A DNA stretch of 64,000 nt from Marinobacter sp. SS21. Its GTDB lineage: Bacteria > Pseudomonadota > Gammaproteobacteria > Pseudomonadales > Oleiphilaceae. How positions within the stretch are numbered: position 1 is the first letter of the stretch; each line of letters opens with the position of its first letter. Shown in pieces: positions 26,806-36,479 of the stretch. The position numbers were made by a program, and so were the translations under genes. The notes below the pieces were generated by a model. That model made no database searches and had not been told where the DNA came from. It worked only from the letters and a program-made list of their open reading frames with translations. Location of the stretch: NCBI RefSeq assembly GCF_028369065.1, contig NZ_JAQNDA010000001.1, positions 248,001 to 312,000 of the forward strand, read 5' to 3'.

Positions 26806-27378
26806 CTAGTTTGCGTCCTCGTCGTCGGTGGCGGCCCGCAGGTCGTCGAGATGAGGCCGCAGCGCCTGCACATCCGCAGCTGGCGCCTGTTGGGCCTGCT
26901 CCATGGCCGACATGGCGCCGCCCATCATGGCTTTCATCTGGTCTTTCTGAGCCTGGGTCATGTGGGGGTTGCTGTCGATTTCGGCCATTGCGCGGGCCAT
27001 GTCCTGATTCATCGTCGCCCCCTGCTGTTCCATCTCGATGGCCATCCAGGCCCGGAAAATACGGTCCCCGGTTTCCCCCCATTGGGCAGGGCTGTCAAAG
27101 CCGTGATCCTCGATCACGTCCTTGAACGTCTGAAAGCCAGGATGCCCTTCCATTTTGCGGATGGAACTGGAAATGAGGTGTTCGAAATCCGGCATTTCCT
27201 GCTCCTGTGCCGTCTCCAGCTTCAGGTCGGCGAACTCTTCCTCCTTGGCGTTCAACTCCACCAGGCTGGCGATAAAGTTCTGAATCTGGCGGTCGGGCAG
27301 GGTTTCGGCAGAGGCTGGGCCAGCCAGCAAGGCGGACCAGATTAGCAATAACAGGCCGGACGCCCTAAATGATTGCAT
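26806..27378 (-). CDS. Periplasmic protein of unknown function
   Basis: The 190-residue product has a signal peptide (MQSFRASGLLLLIWSALLAGPASAE). The mature part is helical and Gln/Met-rich, with blocks QIQNFIASLVELNAKEEEFA, FQTFKDVIEDHGFDSPAQWG and a Met-rich stretch (MTQAQKDQMKAMMGGAMSAM). It ends in an acidic tail (DEDAN). I do not recognise a named family. The ATG at 27378 follows a GGAGAG site. It lies downstream of the TRAP genes, 170 nt away, and may be an independent unit. Confidence 0.78.
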   Translation of the reverse strand: MQSFRASGLLLLIWSALLAGPASAETLPDRQIQNFIASLVELNAKEEEFADLKLETAQEQEMPDFEHLISSSIRKMEGHPGFQTFKDVIEDHGFDSPAQWGETGDRIFRAWMAIEMEQQGATMNQDMARAMAEIDSNPHMTQAQKDQMKAMMGGAMSAMEQAQQAPAADVQALRPHLDDLRAATDDEDAN

Positions 27379-27551
27379 GGTGTACTCTCCGTGGTTTTGA
27401 ATGCGGACCGGCCTCCAGAGCCGGGTTCCTAAACCATAGAGTGCCCCACGCCGGTGGGCAAGCCGCCGATGTGGACAGTGAGGCGCAGTCCCGCACAACC
27501 TCGTCCGGCCGCCAGCCCGAAGCCAGACGACGACCGGGTGTTTGGGACCGA

Positions 27552-28862
27552 CTAGAAGAACAGATCCGGCAGGTAGGTGGCGATCTCCGGGAACACCATG
27601 ATCAGGCCCAGGCCGATGATCTCGACGATGACGAACGGGATGATCGACACATAGATGTCCTTCATGGTGATGCTGGGCGGCACCACACCCTTGAGGTAGA
27701 ACAGGTTGAAGCCGAAGGGCGGCGTCATGTAGCCGATCTCCATGTTGATCACGAACAGGATACCGAACCAGATCGGGTCGAAGCCGAGACTTTCCACGAT
27801 CGGAATGAACACCGGCAGGGTGATCAGCATGATGCCCACCGGATCCAGCACCATCGCCAGCAGGAAGGTGATCAGCATCATGGCGATGATGATGCCCCAG
27901 GGGCCGCCGGGGATCATTTCCATCAGGCCCTCGATCAACGCCTGGGCGCCCATACTCTGGTAGGCGGCGCTGAAGGCGTGGGCGGCGAATAAAATCCACA
28001 TGATCATGCCGGTGAGCTTGAAGGTGCGGATGGCCGCCTCCTGCAGTACCGGCCACTTGAACTGGCCGTACACCGCGGCGGAGATCAACGCTCCGAGCAC
28101 ACCCATGGCGGCCGCTTCGGTGGGTGTGGTGATACCGCCGATGATGGAACCCAGCACCATGATGACCACGCCGATCGGCAGGATCACCGCTCGCAGGGCG
28201 CGGAACTTCTCGGCCCAGCTGGCCCGCTCCTCCACTGGCAGCGCCGGCGCCAGTTCCGGTTGCAGGTGGCTGCGCACCAGGATGTAGATGCCGGTCAGCA
28301 CCATCAGCAGCACCCCCGGCAGGATTCCGGCGGCAAACATCTTGCCCACCGATACGCCAGTGATCAGCGCATAGAGGATCATCAGGATGGACGGCGGAAT
28401 CAGAATGCCCCAGCCGCCGCCGGTGTTGATGACGCCAAGCGCCATGTTCTTGTCATAACCGCGCTCCAGCATCGACGGCAGGGCGATGGTGCCCATGGCC
28501 ACCACCGCGGCACCGCTGATGCCCACCATGGCGGCAAACACCGCGCAGATAAACAGCGTGCCGATGGCCAGGCCACCCTTCAGGCCACCGCACCACAGGT
28601 GCATCATGCGGTACAGATCCTTGGCGACGCCGGTGCGTTCGAGAATCATCGCCATGAACACGAACAGCGGAATCGCCACCAGCGTGAAGCTGCCCATGGT
28701 GCCCCAGATCTGCGACGACACCATATAGAAAGAGTCAAAGCCCCAGGTGAAATAGAGAAACACCACCGACACGCCACCCAGCACGAACGCCAGCGGCAGG
28801 CCCAATAACAGGAAGAACAACAGCGAGCCGAAGAACAGCAGGGTCAGGATTTCAATACTCAC
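27552..28862 (-). CDS. dctM: TRAP transporter large permease (DctM type)
   Basis: The 436-residue inner-membrane protein has about 12 helices and the DctM pattern (PLFVFMAMILERTGVAKDLY, GISGAAVVAMGTIALPSMLE, PPSILMILYALITGVSVGKM, MLITLPVFIPIVESLGFDP). It forms the Na+-driven channel of the TRAP importer with DctQ. GTG 28862 overlaps the dctQ stop by 4 nt (GTGA). The symbol is the family name; the solute need not be a C4-dicarboxylate. Confidence 0.93.
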   Translation of the reverse strand: MSIEILTLLFFGSLLFFLLLGLPLAFVLGGVSVVFLYFTWGFDSFYMVSSQIWGTMGSFTLVAIPLFVFMAMILERTGVAKDLYRMMHLWCGGLKGGLAIGTLFICAVFAAMVGISGAAVVAMGTIALPSMLERGYDKNMALGVINTGGGWGILIPPSILMILYALITGVSVGKMFAAGILPGVLLMVLTGIYILVRSHLQPELAPALPVEERASWAEKFRALRAVILPIGVVIMVLGSIIGGITTPTEAAAMGVLGALISAAVYGQFKWPVLQEAAIRTFKLTGMIMWILFAAHAFSAAYQSMGAQALIEGLMEMIPGGPWGIIIAMMLITFLLAMVLDPVGIMLITLPVFIPIVESLGFDPIWFGILFVINMEIGYMTPPFGFNLFYLKGVVPPSITMKDIYVSIIPFVIVEIIGLGLIMVFPEIATYLPDLFF

Positions 28863-29404
28863 AACATCTCTCCTTCGGACTCTTCGGCCTCCGGCTGGTA
28901 GTAGCTGAAATTAAAGGCCACCGCGATGTCCTGCAGCAGCTTGACCAGGCCCTGCAGGATCAACAGTACCGTGGCCACAGGAATGGCCAGCTTCACCGGC
29001 CAGATTGGCGGATTCCAGGCGGAGTACGAGGTTTCCATGCTGTTGATGGATTCCCTTGCCATCTCGACGCCGAAGTAGAGCAGCGCCAGGGTGAAGATGA
29101 AAAACATCGACGATGTCAGGATATCCACCAGCGCACGCCCACGGGGCGGCAGGTGGGTGTGTAGCAGATCGACATTGACGTGGGCGCGGTGGGCCAGGAT
29201 GTAGCCACCGGACATCACGGCATAGAACCCGAACACCAGCTGGGTCAGCTCGTTGGTCCACACCGTGGGCGAATTGAACAAGTAGCGAAAACCTACTTCC
29301 AGTAGCAGGAAGAGGAACATCGCGAACACCAACAGGGCAATCCCGCGCCCGATGAAATCATTGAGACGGGTCACCCCTCTCATGAAGGCTGGTAACGCTT
29401 TCAT
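28859..29404 (-). CDS. dctQ: TRAP transporter small permease (DctQ type)
   Basis: The 181-residue protein has four membrane helices, with the family motif EVGFRYLFNSPTVWTNELTQ in helix 2. It stabilises the large permease. ATG 29404 has GGAG eight nt upstream; a longer frame to 29470 would cross the intercistronic hairpin. It is coupled to dctM by a 4-nt overlap. Confidence 0.92.
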   Translation of the reverse strand: MKALPAFMRGVTRLNDFIGRGIALLVFAMFLFLLLEVGFRYLFNSPTVWTNELTQLVFGFYAVMSGGYILAHRAHVNVDLLHTHLPPRGRALVDILTSSMFFIFTLALLYFGVEMARESINSMETSYSAWNPPIWPVKLAIPVATVLLILQGLVKLLQDIAVAFNFSYYQPEAEESEGEML

Positions 29405-29444
29405 GGTGTACTCCGGGCAATCTGGCGGATCGACAAAGGGAAAT

Positions 29445-29468
29445 GCCGGGGAGACGAGTCTCCCCGGC
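29445..29468 (-). terminator. Intercistronic hairpin between dctP and dctQ
   Basis: GCCGGGGAGA (29445-29454) and TCTCCCCGGC (29459-29468) form a perfect 10-bp stem with a CGAG tetraloop, without a U run. It probably protects or attenuates the transcript so that the binding protein is made in excess. Confidence 0.65.
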
Positions 29469-29487
29469 ACCTGGACTCGCTATGCCT

Positions 29488-30534
29488 TTAAAGGTAGCCG
29501 AGCTCGGTCAGGTAGGCCTTCAGCTTGGTCAGGGCTTCCTGGGCCAGGTCGCTGCGTTCGCCTTCGGCGTCCCAGCGGGCCTGGGCGGTCTGCACCAGGC
29601 GGTCCTGCACTTCCTCGGGCAGGGTGTTGATCTGTACGCCGTCCTCGGCGATGGCGTTGGCCAGGGCGACCCGCTCCTTGTACAGGTACTCGTTGGTGCG
29701 GAACCAGAACTGCTCGTCCAGGGTCTGCCTGACGATGTCCTGCATGTCCTCGGGCAGCTTGTCGAGGGCTCGCTGGCTGACGATGATGACGTCGGTGCCG
29801 GCGATGTTCAGTGCCGGCTGAACGTGGTACTTGGCCACTTCATACAGGCCCATGCTGGCGGCACCCTGGGCCGCGCCCCAGTGGGCGCCGTCGACAATGC
29901 CGGAGTCCAGCGCGGAGTAGAGTTCACCGCCGGGAATGTAGGAGGCGGCGGCGCCAGCCTCGGTGAGGAAGCTTTGTAGCGCACCGGAGGAACGGATCTT
30001 CAGGCTGTTGAAGTCCGCCAGAGTGTTGATGGGTTTGCTGACCACCATTTCGGTGGGGTACACCTTGTCGGTGGCCCAGTAGACGCCGTGCTGGGCGGCT
30101 TCGTCCCGCAGCATCTGCTCGAAGCCCAGGCCCTGGTGGAAGTAGGCGGCTTCCCAGACGTTGCGGAAGGCAAACGGCAGCCCGGAGGCGATGCCGGCCA
30201 GAGTCATTTTGTCCTGGGCATAGGAGGGCGAGATGGTGCCCATCTGCAGTATGCCGCGGCTGACCGCATTGAAGGTGTCCTTGGGTTTGAACAGGGCGCC
30301 GGACTCATGGAGCTGCAGCTCCAGGCGACCCTCGGTACGTTCTTCCAGCAACCGCTTGAGGCGCACCAGGCTGTCTTCATAGGAGCTGCTGGCACCGGGC
30401 CAGTGGGACTGAACCTTCCAGGTAAAGATTTCCTCGGCGCTGGCCGGGGCTGCGGTGATGGCGGCGCCAATCCCCAGGGTGAGAGCGGAGGCGTAAACCG
30501 TGAGTTTTTGACGGAGTGTGCTAAAGGCGTTCAT
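29488..30534 (-). CDS. dctP: TRAP transporter solute-binding protein (DctP type)
   Basis: The 348-residue protein has a signal peptide (ending AAPASAEE) and the DctP fold: FTWKVQSHWPGASSSYEDSL, GRLELQLHESGALFKPKDTF, LKIRSSGALQSFLTEAGAAA and PGGELYSALDSGIVDGAHWG. The Arg in KIRSSG is the position that normally grips a carboxylate, so an organic acid ligand is likely. It is the first gene of dctPQM. The operon is divergent from an enoyl-CoA hydratase gene, hinting that the solute enters CoA-dependent catabolism. Confidence 0.92.
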   Translation of the reverse strand: MNAFSTLRQKLTVYASALTLGIGAAITAAPASAEEIFTWKVQSHWPGASSSYEDSLVRLKRLLEERTEGRLELQLHESGALFKPKDTFNAVSRGILQMGTISPSYAQDKMTLAGIASGLPFAFRNVWEAAYFHQGLGFEQMLRDEAAQHGVYWATDKVYPTEMVVSKPINTLADFNSLKIRSSGALQSFLTEAGAAASYIPGGELYSALDSGIVDGAHWGAAQGAASMGLYEVAKYHVQPALNIAGTDVIIVSQRALDKLPEDMQDIVRQTLDEQFWFRTNEYLYKERVALANAIAEDGVQINTLPEEVQDRLVQTAQARWDAEGERSDLAQEALTKLKAYLTELGYL

Positions 30535-30586
30535 TGCTGGACCTCGATGACTCGTGTCTTGTTTTGTTTGGTTATTAAGTTTCGCA

Positions 30587-30607
30587 CTGCAAAACTAGTA
30601 ATTGCAG
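30587..30607. promoter_or_regulatory. Palindromic operator candidate
   Basis: CTGCAA (30587-30592) and TTGCAG (30602-30607) flank ACTAGT, itself palindromic. It lies in the divergent region between dctP and the enoyl-CoA hydratase gene, where a shared regulator would be expected to bind. Confidence 0.35.
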
Positions 30608-30723
30608 AACGAAAGCTGTAGCCTGAATCTAACACATGGGACCGGTTTTGCAATAGGCCTAATGGATAAACGGTCACCCCCTGGCCGGGCCTGGTGTCCA
30701 TTTCCACAAACTGAGGATAGGCA

Positions 30724-31461
30724 ATGATTCGCAACGTAACGGGCGAGGGCTATGTACAGCTGGTGATCGACCGGCCGGAGAAGAAAAATGCTCTTACGCG
30801 GGCCATGTACCAGGCCCTGATCGACGGCATCCGCGCGGCGGCCGCCGATGCGCAGGTTCACGCCATCGTGATCAGCGGGCGCGGCGACGTGTTCACGGCC
30901 GGCAACGACCTGGACGATTTCCGGGCCCGCGCCAGCGATCCACAGCCCCAGCCCTCCGCCGGGCTGGCGTTCATCGAGGCGCTGATGGACTGTGATGTAC
31001 CGGTGATCGCCGCCGTTGAGGGTTTGGCCATCGGTATCGGCACCACCTTGCTGTTGCACTGCGATGCGGTAATTGCCGGGGACTCGGCGTGCTTCAAGAC
31101 CGCCTTCGTGGACTTGGGCTTGGTGCCGGAAGCCGCCTCCACGGTCACCATGCCGTTGCACCTGGGCGCGCGCCCGGCGGCGGATTTGTTGTTGTTCGGG
31201 GATACCCTCGATGCGACGCAGGCCGCCCGTTGTGGCCTGGTCAGCCGGGTGGTGGCGGCTGGCGAGGCGAGGGCCGAGGCGCTGGCCCTGGCCGGCCGCC
31301 TGGCGGGTAAACCGCGGGCGGCCTTGCTGGCGAGCAAGCGCCTGCTGAAGGCGCCCTGGCAACCGCTGGCGCGAGAGGCGCTGGCGCGGGAGCGGGAGGT
31401 GTTCGCCGCGCGCCTGCGCTCCGAGGATTGCCGTCGGGCCCTGGCCCGGCTGGCCCGGTAA
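30724..31461 (+). CDS. Enoyl-CoA hydratase/isomerase family protein
   Basis: The 245-residue crotonase-fold protein has the oxyanion-hole sequences VISGRGDVFTAGNDLDDF and AVEGLAIGIGTTLLLHCDAV. The family hydrates or isomerises enoyl-CoA thioesters in beta-oxidation-like routes. Size is typical for short monofunctional members. The start has GAGGATAGGCA upstream. Together with the acyl-CoA ligases and dehydrogenase nearby it could process unsaturated CoA products. Confidence 0.92.
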   Translation: MIRNVTGEGYVQLVIDRPEKKNALTRAMYQALIDGIRAAAADAQVHAIVISGRGDVFTAGNDLDDFRARASDPQPQPSAGLAFIEALMDCDVPVIAAVEGLAIGIGTTLLLHCDAVIAGDSACFKTAFVDLGLVPEAASTVTMPLHLGARPAADLLLFGDTLDATQAARCGLVSRVVAAGEARAEALALAGRLAGKPRAALLASKRLLKAPWQPLAREALAREREVFAARLRSEDCRRALARLAR

Positions 31462-31470
31462 CCGGGCCAG
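31450..31470. terminator. Dyad at convergent gene ends
   Basis: CTGGCCCGGT (31450-31459) and ACCGGGCCAG (31461-31470) form ten-base arms around one A, centred on the TAA stop of the hydratase gene. It is placed to end transcription from both sides. Confidence 0.5.
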
Positions 31471-31480
31471 GGCCGTCGGA

Positions 31481-33070
31481 TCAGGCCCAGTACGGCGCCC
31501 GCAGTTCCTTCTTCAGCACCTTGCCAATGGTGGAGCGTGGCAAGTCATCCCGCAGTTCCACCGCGGCCAGGCGCTGGGTCTTGCCCAGGCGTTCGTTGGC
31601 CCAGGCCAGCAGCTCGCTGTCCCGGGTCTGAGCATCGGCGCGGCGGACCACCAGGCCCAGCGGCGTCTCCCCCCATTGCTCGCTGGGGACGCCGATCACC
31701 GCCGCATCGGCCACCGCCGGGTGGGTCAGCAGTACCTGCTCCAGATCCGCCGCGTAGATGTTGAAGCCGCCGGAAATGATCATGTCCTTGCGGCGATCAA
31801 GGATATACAGGAAGCCGTCCTCATCCAGCCGCCCCATATCGCCGCTGCGGAAGAAGGTATCCCCCTCCGGGCTGGTCCACAGCATGTCCTGGGTCTGTGT
31901 GGGACGGTGATAGTAGCCCCGCATCATCGCCCCGGCCCGTCCCACGATCTCGCCAATCTCGCCGCGGGGCAGTTCCCGCCCTGCCTCATCGAGAATGCGC
32001 ACCTGTGAACCCTCGGTGGGGGTGCCCACCGAATCCCACTTGTCCGGGTGGGCGGCGCAGTCGAGGCTGGTGGAAATGCCGCCTTCGGTGAGGCCGTAGA
32101 CTTCCCGCAGGTTGCCGGGCCAGCGCTGCATCACCTGCTCGATCACCTCACCGCGCAGCGGTGCGCTGGTGCAGAGCTTGAGCCGGAAGCTGGACAGGTC
32201 GAACTCGTCAAAGTCCGGCACCGCCAGGATGCGCTGGAACTGCACCGGCACCAGCATGGCGTGGCTGACCCGGAAACGCTGGGCCAGTTGCAGGAATTCC
32301 CGGGCGTCGAACTTCGCCATCAGCACCAGGGTGCCGCCGTGGAACAGGGTGGGCAAGACCGACACCAGGGTGGTGTTGGAGTACAACGGTGTCGACACCA
32401 GGTTGATGGCGTCGCCATTGAGACCGTAGCTGCCCATGCGGCGGATTTGCCGGGAACGGAAGCGGTAGTCGTGCAGGATACCCTTGGGGGTGCCGGTGGT
32501 GCCCGAGCTGTAGATGAGGTTGAACGGCGAATCCAGGGTCACCGGCGTCTGCTCGCCATGGTCGCCGACCCCGGCCAGCCAGTCGTCGAGATTGCACTCG
32601 CTGGTTGCCGGCCGGTAATCCAGGCCGATGCAGTGCTCGGTGGGCACCCGCGCGAGCTGGCCCTGCACCTCCTGCAGCAGGCTGTCGTTGCGCCGGGAGA
32701 CAAACAGCCAGCGGCTGTCGCAGTCGTTGATCATCAGTGCCAGGGTCTCACCGTTGGCCATGCCGGACAGCGGCACCATGCAGCCGCCGGCGATGAGGGT
32801 GCCCAGATACAGCGCGACATAGTCGGCACTGTTTTCCGACAGGCCGGCGACCGTGTCGCCCGCTTCCAGTCCCGCGCCTCGCAACCGGTTGGCAATGCGA
32901 TTGGCCTGGCGCACCAGCTCGGCCCAGGACCAGCTGGCGTCGCCGCAGATCAGCGCGGGCTTGTCCGGCTGGCTGCAGGCGTAGGCCTGGATCTGCTGGC
33001 CAATGGGGGTCAGGGTCTCGCCGCTAAGGGCGGGGGCGTAATTAATGAGTGTCTCTGATAATGGTTTCAT
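31481..33070 (-). CDS. Acyl-CoA synthetase (AMP-binding)
   Basis: The 529-residue ANL enzyme activates a carboxylic acid via acyl-AMP to acyl-CoA. Motifs are intact: A3/P-loop NLIYSSGTTGTPKGILHDYR, A5 EVYGLTEGG, A7 RSGDMGRLDEDGFLYILDRR, A8 KDMIISGGFNIYAADLE and A10 STIGKVLKKELR with the catalytic Lys. It resembles FadD/long-chain ligases and 4-coumarate ligases; chain length cannot be told. It is divergent from the SDR-acyl-CoA dehydrogenase operon at 33220 across 149 AT-rich nt. Confidence 0.92.
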   Translation of the reverse strand: MKPLSETLINYAPALSGETLTPIGQQIQAYACSQPDKPALICGDASWSWAELVRQANRIANRLRGAGLEAGDTVAGLSENSADYVALYLGTLIAGGCMVPLSGMANGETLALMINDCDSRWLFVSRRNDSLLQEVQGQLARVPTEHCIGLDYRPATSECNLDDWLAGVGDHGEQTPVTLDSPFNLIYSSGTTGTPKGILHDYRFRSRQIRRMGSYGLNGDAINLVSTPLYSNTTLVSVLPTLFHGGTLVLMAKFDAREFLQLAQRFRVSHAMLVPVQFQRILAVPDFDEFDLSSFRLKLCTSAPLRGEVIEQVMQRWPGNLREVYGLTEGGISTSLDCAAHPDKWDSVGTPTEGSQVRILDEAGRELPRGEIGEIVGRAGAMMRGYYHRPTQTQDMLWTSPEGDTFFRSGDMGRLDEDGFLYILDRRKDMIISGGFNIYAADLEQVLLTHPAVADAAVIGVPSEQWGETPLGLVVRRADAQTRDSELLAWANERLGKTQRLAAVELRDDLPRSTIGKVLKKELRAPYWA

Positions 33071-33219
33071 TCTGTCGATTCCTGTTTGTTGATTTTATCT
33101 AGCGAAATAGACTTTCGTTTATCTTGACCCAATCCGCTAATCCATGACAAATTAATTTTTCTTTCCGAAATTGGCGCGTGTGATTCGCGTTAGCAACGAC
33201 AACCTGAGGAGGCGCTGCA

Positions 33220-34005
33220 ATGAAACGGTTTGAGGGTCGGGTCGCCATCGTGACAGGCGCCGGTAGTGGGATTGGCCAGGCAACGTCGGTACGGTTGGCC
33301 CAGGAAGGGGCCAGGGTGGTGCTGGTGGACCGCTCCGAAGCGGGGCTGGTGGGCACCGAGAGCCTGATGCCGGAGGGTACCGCCACGGTGCGCCGGGTCA
33401 TGGATGTGGCGGATGAAGCCGCGGCGGCGAGCCTGGTGGCGGAGGTGGTCGAGACCTTTGGTCAGATTGACGTGCTGTGCAACAACGCCGGCATTGCCGG
33501 CTCGCACCCACCGGTCACCGAACAGCAGGTCGATGAGTGGCGGCGGATTCTCGACGTCAACCTGATCGGCACCCTGCTGTTCACCAAACATGTGGCACCG
33601 CACATGCAGGGCCGTCAGCGCGGGGCCATCGTCAATACCGCCTCGGTGGCGGGCATTCGTTCCGGCGCCGGCGGCAACGCTTACAGCGCCTCCAAGGCGG
33701 CGGTCATCAATCTGACGCAGACCGCTGCCTGCGACCTTGGCGGCGACAATGTGCGGGTCAATGCGGTCTGTCCCGGCCTGGTGGAAACCGGCATGACCGA
33801 GAAAATCTTCGATTACGCCCGGGCCCAGGAAAAAGCCCACAAGCTGGGTTCCCGCTGTGAGCTGCGCCGCTATGGGGTGCCGGAAGAAATCGCCGCCGCC
33901 ATTCTGTTTCTCGCCAGCGATGACGCCAGCTACATCACCGGCCAGGCGCTGCCGGTGGATGGCGGTAACACCGCGTCGCTGAATCTGCCGGGGATGAAAG
34001 TGTGA
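33220..34005 (+). CDS. Short-chain dehydrogenase/reductase (SDR)
   Basis: The 261-residue classical SDR has the nucleotide motif TGAGSGIG (residues 12-19), CNNAGIAG, catalytic Ser in NTASVAG and YSASK (Tyr/Lys). Asp37 (VDRS) after beta-2 suggests NAD(H) rather than NADP(H). It would oxidise or reduce a hydroxy/oxo group on the operon substrate. CTGAGGAGG precedes the ATG. It is the first gene of a run reaching 40035, with its stop overlapping the thioesterase start. Confidence 0.92.
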   Translation: MKRFEGRVAIVTGAGSGIGQATSVRLAQEGARVVLVDRSEAGLVGTESLMPEGTATVRRVMDVADEAAAASLVAEVVETFGQIDVLCNNAGIAGSHPPVTEQQVDEWRRILDVNLIGTLLFTKHVAPHMQGRQRGAIVNTASVAGIRSGAGGNAYSASKAAVINLTQTAACDLGGDNVRVNAVCPGLVETGMTEKIFDYARAQEKAHKLGSRCELRRYGVPEEIAAAILFLASDDASYITGQALPVDGGNTASLNLPGMKV

Positions 34006-34451
34006 TGATGACGCTCGACGACCCCAAGATGAAGCCGGCGCCCAGTGAGCTGGGCGGCTTTCACAGCGCCCTTGGCTACCGCCAGGTGTCCTGGGAGGAT
34101 GGCTGCGCGGTGATCGATCTGTCGCTGCACGCGGATCACCTCAACCTGGCCGGGGTGGTGCATGGCGGCGTGTTGTCCGCGTTGCTCGACATCGCCATGG
34201 CCCAGGCCGGCACCTACTGCCCCTATCCCAACCGCATTCGCAAGGCCATCACCCTGTCCATGACCATCACCTTCACCGGCCAGTGTTCCGGCGGGGTGAT
34301 CCGGGTCACCGGCCGCAAGCGGGCCGGTGGACGGCGTATCTACAACTGCACCGGCGAGGTCCATGACGCCGCTGGCAACCTGCTGGCCATCAGCGAAGGC
34401 ACTTTTCGCACCCGGACCGGCAGTGACCAACCCGAAGGCGTGCCCGTTTGA
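34005..34451 (+). CDS. PaaI-type hotdog thioesterase
   Basis: The 148-residue hotdog protein has the PaaI motif [20 protein letters not shown] with HGG and Asp. Such enzymes release CoA from stalled acyl-CoA intermediates. Starts at GTG 34002, ATG 34005 or ATG 34008 are all possible; all overlap the SDR stop, so the genes are coupled. Its role here is likely CoA recycling. Confidence 0.88.
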   Translation: MMTLDDPKMKPAPSELGGFHSALGYRQVSWEDGCAVIDLSLHADHLNLAGVVHGGVLSALLDIAMAQAGTYCPYPNRIRKAITLSMTITFTGQCSGGVIRVTGRKRAGGRRIYNCTGEVHDAAGNLLAISEGTFRTRTGSDQPEGVPV

Positions 34452-34483
34452 GGCACCGCAAGCAACCATCAGAGGCATTCACC

Positions 34484-35692
<1,209 letters not shown>

Positions 35693-35707
35693 ACGGAGGC
35701 CAACCGA

Positions 35708-36472
35708 ATGAACCCGTTATTCGATATGACCGGCAAGGTGGCACTGATCACCGGTTCCACCAAGGGTATTGGTCGTTCCATTGCCGAGGAAATGGCCCGT
35801 TGTGGTGCCCGCGTGGTGATCTCCAGCCGCAAGGCCGAGGCCTGCGAAGCGGTGGCGGCGGAGCTGGCGGAACAGGGTTTCGAGGCCATTGCGGTGCCTT
35901 GCCACGTCGGCCGCAAGGACGACCTGCAGCAGCTGGTGGCCAAGACCCTGGCCACCTGGGGCCGCATCGACGTGCTGGTGTGCAATGCCGCCACCAACCC
36001 GGTGTACGGCCCCACCAGCGAGATGACCGACGACGCCTGGGACAAGATCATGGACACCAACGTCAAGGGTACCTTCTGGCTCACCAATATGGTGCTGCCG
36101 CAGATGGCCGAGCGTGGCGACGGCGCCGTGGTGTTGCTGTCCAGCATTGCCGGCATTCGCGGCAACACCACCATCGGCACCTATGGCGTGTCGAAGGCGG
36201 CGGAAGCGGCGTTGGCGCGCAACCTGGCGGTGGAGTGGGGGCCCAAAGGCATCCGCATCAACGCCATTGCCCCGGGGTTGATCAAGACCGACTTTGCCAA
36301 GGCGCTGTGGGAAGATCCGGTCCGGGTCAAGCGCGCCGAGGAAAAGACGCCACTGCGACGCATCGGCGAACCGGTGGATATCGCCGGTCTGGCGGTATTC
36401 CTGTCCACCCCGGCCAGTGCCTACGTCACCGGTCAGGTGATCGTCGCCGATGGCGGCGAGACCATTTGCTGA
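35708..36472 (+). CDS. Short-chain dehydrogenase/reductase (SDR)
   Basis: The 254-residue SDR has TGSTKGIG (residues 16-23), catalytic Ser in LLSSIAGIRG and YGVSK. SSRK after beta-2 suggests NADP(H) preference, unlike the SDR at 33220. The NNAG motif is varied (VCNAATNP), similar to DHRS4-type carbonyl reductases. It lies 15 nt after the dehydrogenase and 7 nt before the kinase gene, so it is likely to make or use the hydroxyacyl-CoA substrate, as LvaD does in levulinate breakdown (analogy). Confidence 0.92.
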   Translation: MNPLFDMTGKVALITGSTKGIGRSIAEEMARCGARVVISSRKAEACEAVAAELAEQGFEAIAVPCHVGRKDDLQQLVAKTLATWGRIDVLVCNAATNPVYGPTSEMTDDAWDKIMDTNVKGTFWLTNMVLPQMAERGDGAVVLLSSIAGIRGNTTIGTYGVSKAAEAALARNLAVEWGPKGIRINAIAPGLIKTDFAKALWEDPVRVKRAEEKTPLRRIGEPVDIAGLAVFLSTPASAYVTGQVIVADGGETIC

Positions 36473-36479
36473 GGTGACT

